This document shows, in pieces, positions 62,788 through 64,000 of a stretch of 64,000 nucleotides of DNA. The notes beneath the pieces are model-generated. The model searched no databases and was not told the origin of the DNA. It was given only the letters and a program-made list of their open reading frames with translations. The translations under genes and the position numbers were made by a program. Numbering within the stretch: position 1 is the first letter of the stretch; each line of letters opens with the position of its first letter. Location: positions 434,001-498,000 of the forward strand of contig NZ_CP121666.1 in NCBI RefSeq assembly GCF_029714325.1, read 5' to 3'. The stretch comes from Bradyrhizobium sp. CB1717. Lineage in GTDB: Bacteria; Pseudomonadota; Alphaproteobacteria; Rhizobiales; Xanthobacteraceae.

Positions 62788-64000
62788 TGCACCCTTTGAA
62801 CAAGTATATTTCGAAGCAGCTCAGTGAGAAGCTGAAAGCCAGAAAGGTGGTCGTCTGGTACGATCCCCGCCGCGAATTTGCTCCTTTTGTTGCGGAATTG
62901 CGCGGTGGCGCACGGACCACCGACGAGGCGGTCCCCGTAACCGTCAGCGATATATCGGCGCGACTGACGGAATATGATGGCTCGATGTTTGAGCTTCGGA
63001 CGGTCGTGGAGCCCTTCGTCTGCGCGGATGCGCCGACCGAGTGCATGATCGTCTACCTGCCTGGCTGTGAGCGTGATCGTCAGGGTTCGGTACTGATGGA
63101 ACTCGAAAAGGCTGGTGATTGCTATGAGCCGCAGCTGAAGCGGCTCGCGCGCAATGTGCTGCGCCAGCGTTACACCGACGGCGTGATCGACGAGATGCTG
63201 GCGCCGGAGCAGGTTTCCTATGAGGATCTTGCGCGTGCATCTTCGGACTCGTCGTCGACCGAGCCGCCATCGGTTTTGAGGTCGATCTTCCACAGCGCGT
63301 CGGGGAACGAAGGGATTATCGCGGCGTGGCTTGCAAGCGACGAGCGCGATGCCGAGATCGAGGCGAAAGAGGCGATCCGAGAGCTGGTGAAGCTGGTGCG
63401 CTCGAAGCTCGGACTTGAGCTCTCCGAAGTGGCCCCGTTGGCCAAACTTCGCAGCATAACGCTGCGATACGTTCTCGGTGCTGAGTTCAGGAGTGTTTTG
63501 GTCGGCGTCATTCCATCGTCTGTTCAAGCTATCCCGGCGCCGAAGTCGCGGGATGAGGAAACCTCGATCAAAGAGCTCGCCCATGTGCTTCGTGCCCGTT
63601 ACTCCGAGGTATATCCTCAGATCGCAGATCGCGTCGAGGCGGAGCTCGGCCTTCACGAAGAACAAGCGACATTCGCGGGTCTTGGATCAACTGATACGTT
63701 CCGCTTCGCGGAGCGCGTGCTACTGGCTCAATGTGGTGAGCTGGTCGCGGCGAAGAAATTCGACGAGGCTCTCGAGATCATCGGTGGGTTGGAACACAGC
63801 TTCTGGCTGGAGCGCGATGTAGGGCGGAAGGCCCAGTGGGAAGCCTGCCGTCTCATGGCCGAGCTCGGTATTCTCGGAGTGGCTGTGCACGCCGCGATCG
63901 GAAAAGCCAGTGGCGACGCAAATACCTGGATTAGCGCCTACGCCGCCAAGGACGGTTGGTTCAGACTAGACCAGGCGCAACGCCGTCTTGAGGCATGGGT
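62787..64000 (+). CDS. pglZ: PglZ, alkaline phosphatase-superfamily BREX protein (partial)
   Basis: The first 404 codons are in the window; the gene continues past the right edge. ATG 62787 overlaps the preceding stop (TGATG). The N-terminus MHPLNKYISKQLSEKLKARK and KVVVWYDPRREFAPFVAEL is typical of PglZ, followed by MIVYLPGCERDRQGSVLMEL and LFPELEKAG-like EKAGDCYEPQLKRLA. The core phosphatase motifs lie further downstream, outside the window. PglZ is a BREX core component. Confidence 0.85.
   Translation, partial: MHPLNKYISKQLSEKLKARKVVVWYDPRREFAPFVAELRGGARTTDEAVPVTVSDISARLTEYDGSMFELRTVVEPFVCADAPTECMIVYLPGCERDRQGSVLMELEKAGDCYEPQLKRLARNVLRQRYTDGVIDEMLAPEQVSYEDLARASSDSSSTEPPSVLRSIFHSASGNEGIIAAWLASDERDAEIEAKEAIRELVKLVRSKLGLELSEVAPLAKLRSITLRYVLGAEFRSVLVGVIPSSVQAIPAPKSRDEETSIKELAHVLRARYSEVYPQIADRVEAELGLHEEQATFAGLGSTDTFRFAERVLLAQCGELVAAKKFDEALEIIGGLEHSFWLERDVGRKAQWEACRLMAELGILGVAVHAAIGKASGDANTWISAYAAKDGWFRLDQAQRRLEAW

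Overview
The window is a high-GC alphaproteobacterial chromosome segment. Gene content and order fit Rhizobiales, most likely Bradyrhizobium or a close relative: mdh-sucC-sucD-sucA-sucB-lpdA, a split ATP synthase operon atpH-A-G-D-C, a CtrA/CcrM-type regulatory box, and an obgE-proB-proA-nadD-rsfS-rlmH-envC-ctpA block. The genus is inferred from sequence style, not from a search.

Layout. 1-6.6 kb: a partial BI-1/YccA membrane protein, an ABC exporter pair (ybbA/ybbP type) divergent from a TesA-like esterase, an RNA 2',3'-cyclic phosphodiesterase and ZapE. 6.8-17.4 kb: a TCA-cycle block for malate dehydrogenase, succinyl-CoA synthetase and the 2-oxoglutarate dehydrogenase complex, with a DUF1579-like gene between sucC and sucD and an SDR gene between sucB and lpdA. 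17.4-22.9 kb: two small membrane proteins, xerC, priA and an RlpA-like protein. 23.5-28.6 kb: F1 ATP synthase subunits. 28.8-37.7 kb: an adenylate cyclase with a repeated C-terminal module, two tandem Nudix genes, a divergent polysaccharide deacetylase, ctpA, envC, rlmH, rsfS and nadD. 37.8-51.5 kb: proA, proB, a TTT-type binding protein, a sulfatase-like hydrolase, obgE, a ClpA-N/ClpS fusion, a MaoC hydratase, a DMT transporter, a GNAT, rpmA, rplU, an unusual ROK protein and an alpha/beta hydrolase. Several families of palindromic repeats occupy the intergenic gaps.

At 51.6 kb a tRNA-Ser(CGA) gene marks a sharp change. Downstream there are about 600 bases with no gene and two further tRNA T-arm-like sequences, then a lower-GC defence island running off the end of the window. 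It reads brxE (frameshifted), brxA, brxB, brxC, pglX in two overlapping ORFs, a RelA/SpoT-domain gene, and pglZ (partial). This is a BREX phage-defence locus, closest in gene order to type 6 because of brxE. From brxA onward adjacent genes overlap by 1-4 bases, except for gaps of about 13 bases before brxC and 12 before pglX, so it is probably one transcription unit.

The most noteworthy observation is the RelA/SpoT (alarmone synthetase) gene embedded between pglX and pglZ. It appears to retain all the residues expected of an active (p)ppGpp-type synthetase, and its stop/start overlaps tie its translation to the BREX genes. Other unusual items are a ROK kinase-like protein whose motifs are circularly permuted, a fused ClpA-N/ClpS adaptor, the brxE frameshift and the two-piece PglX.
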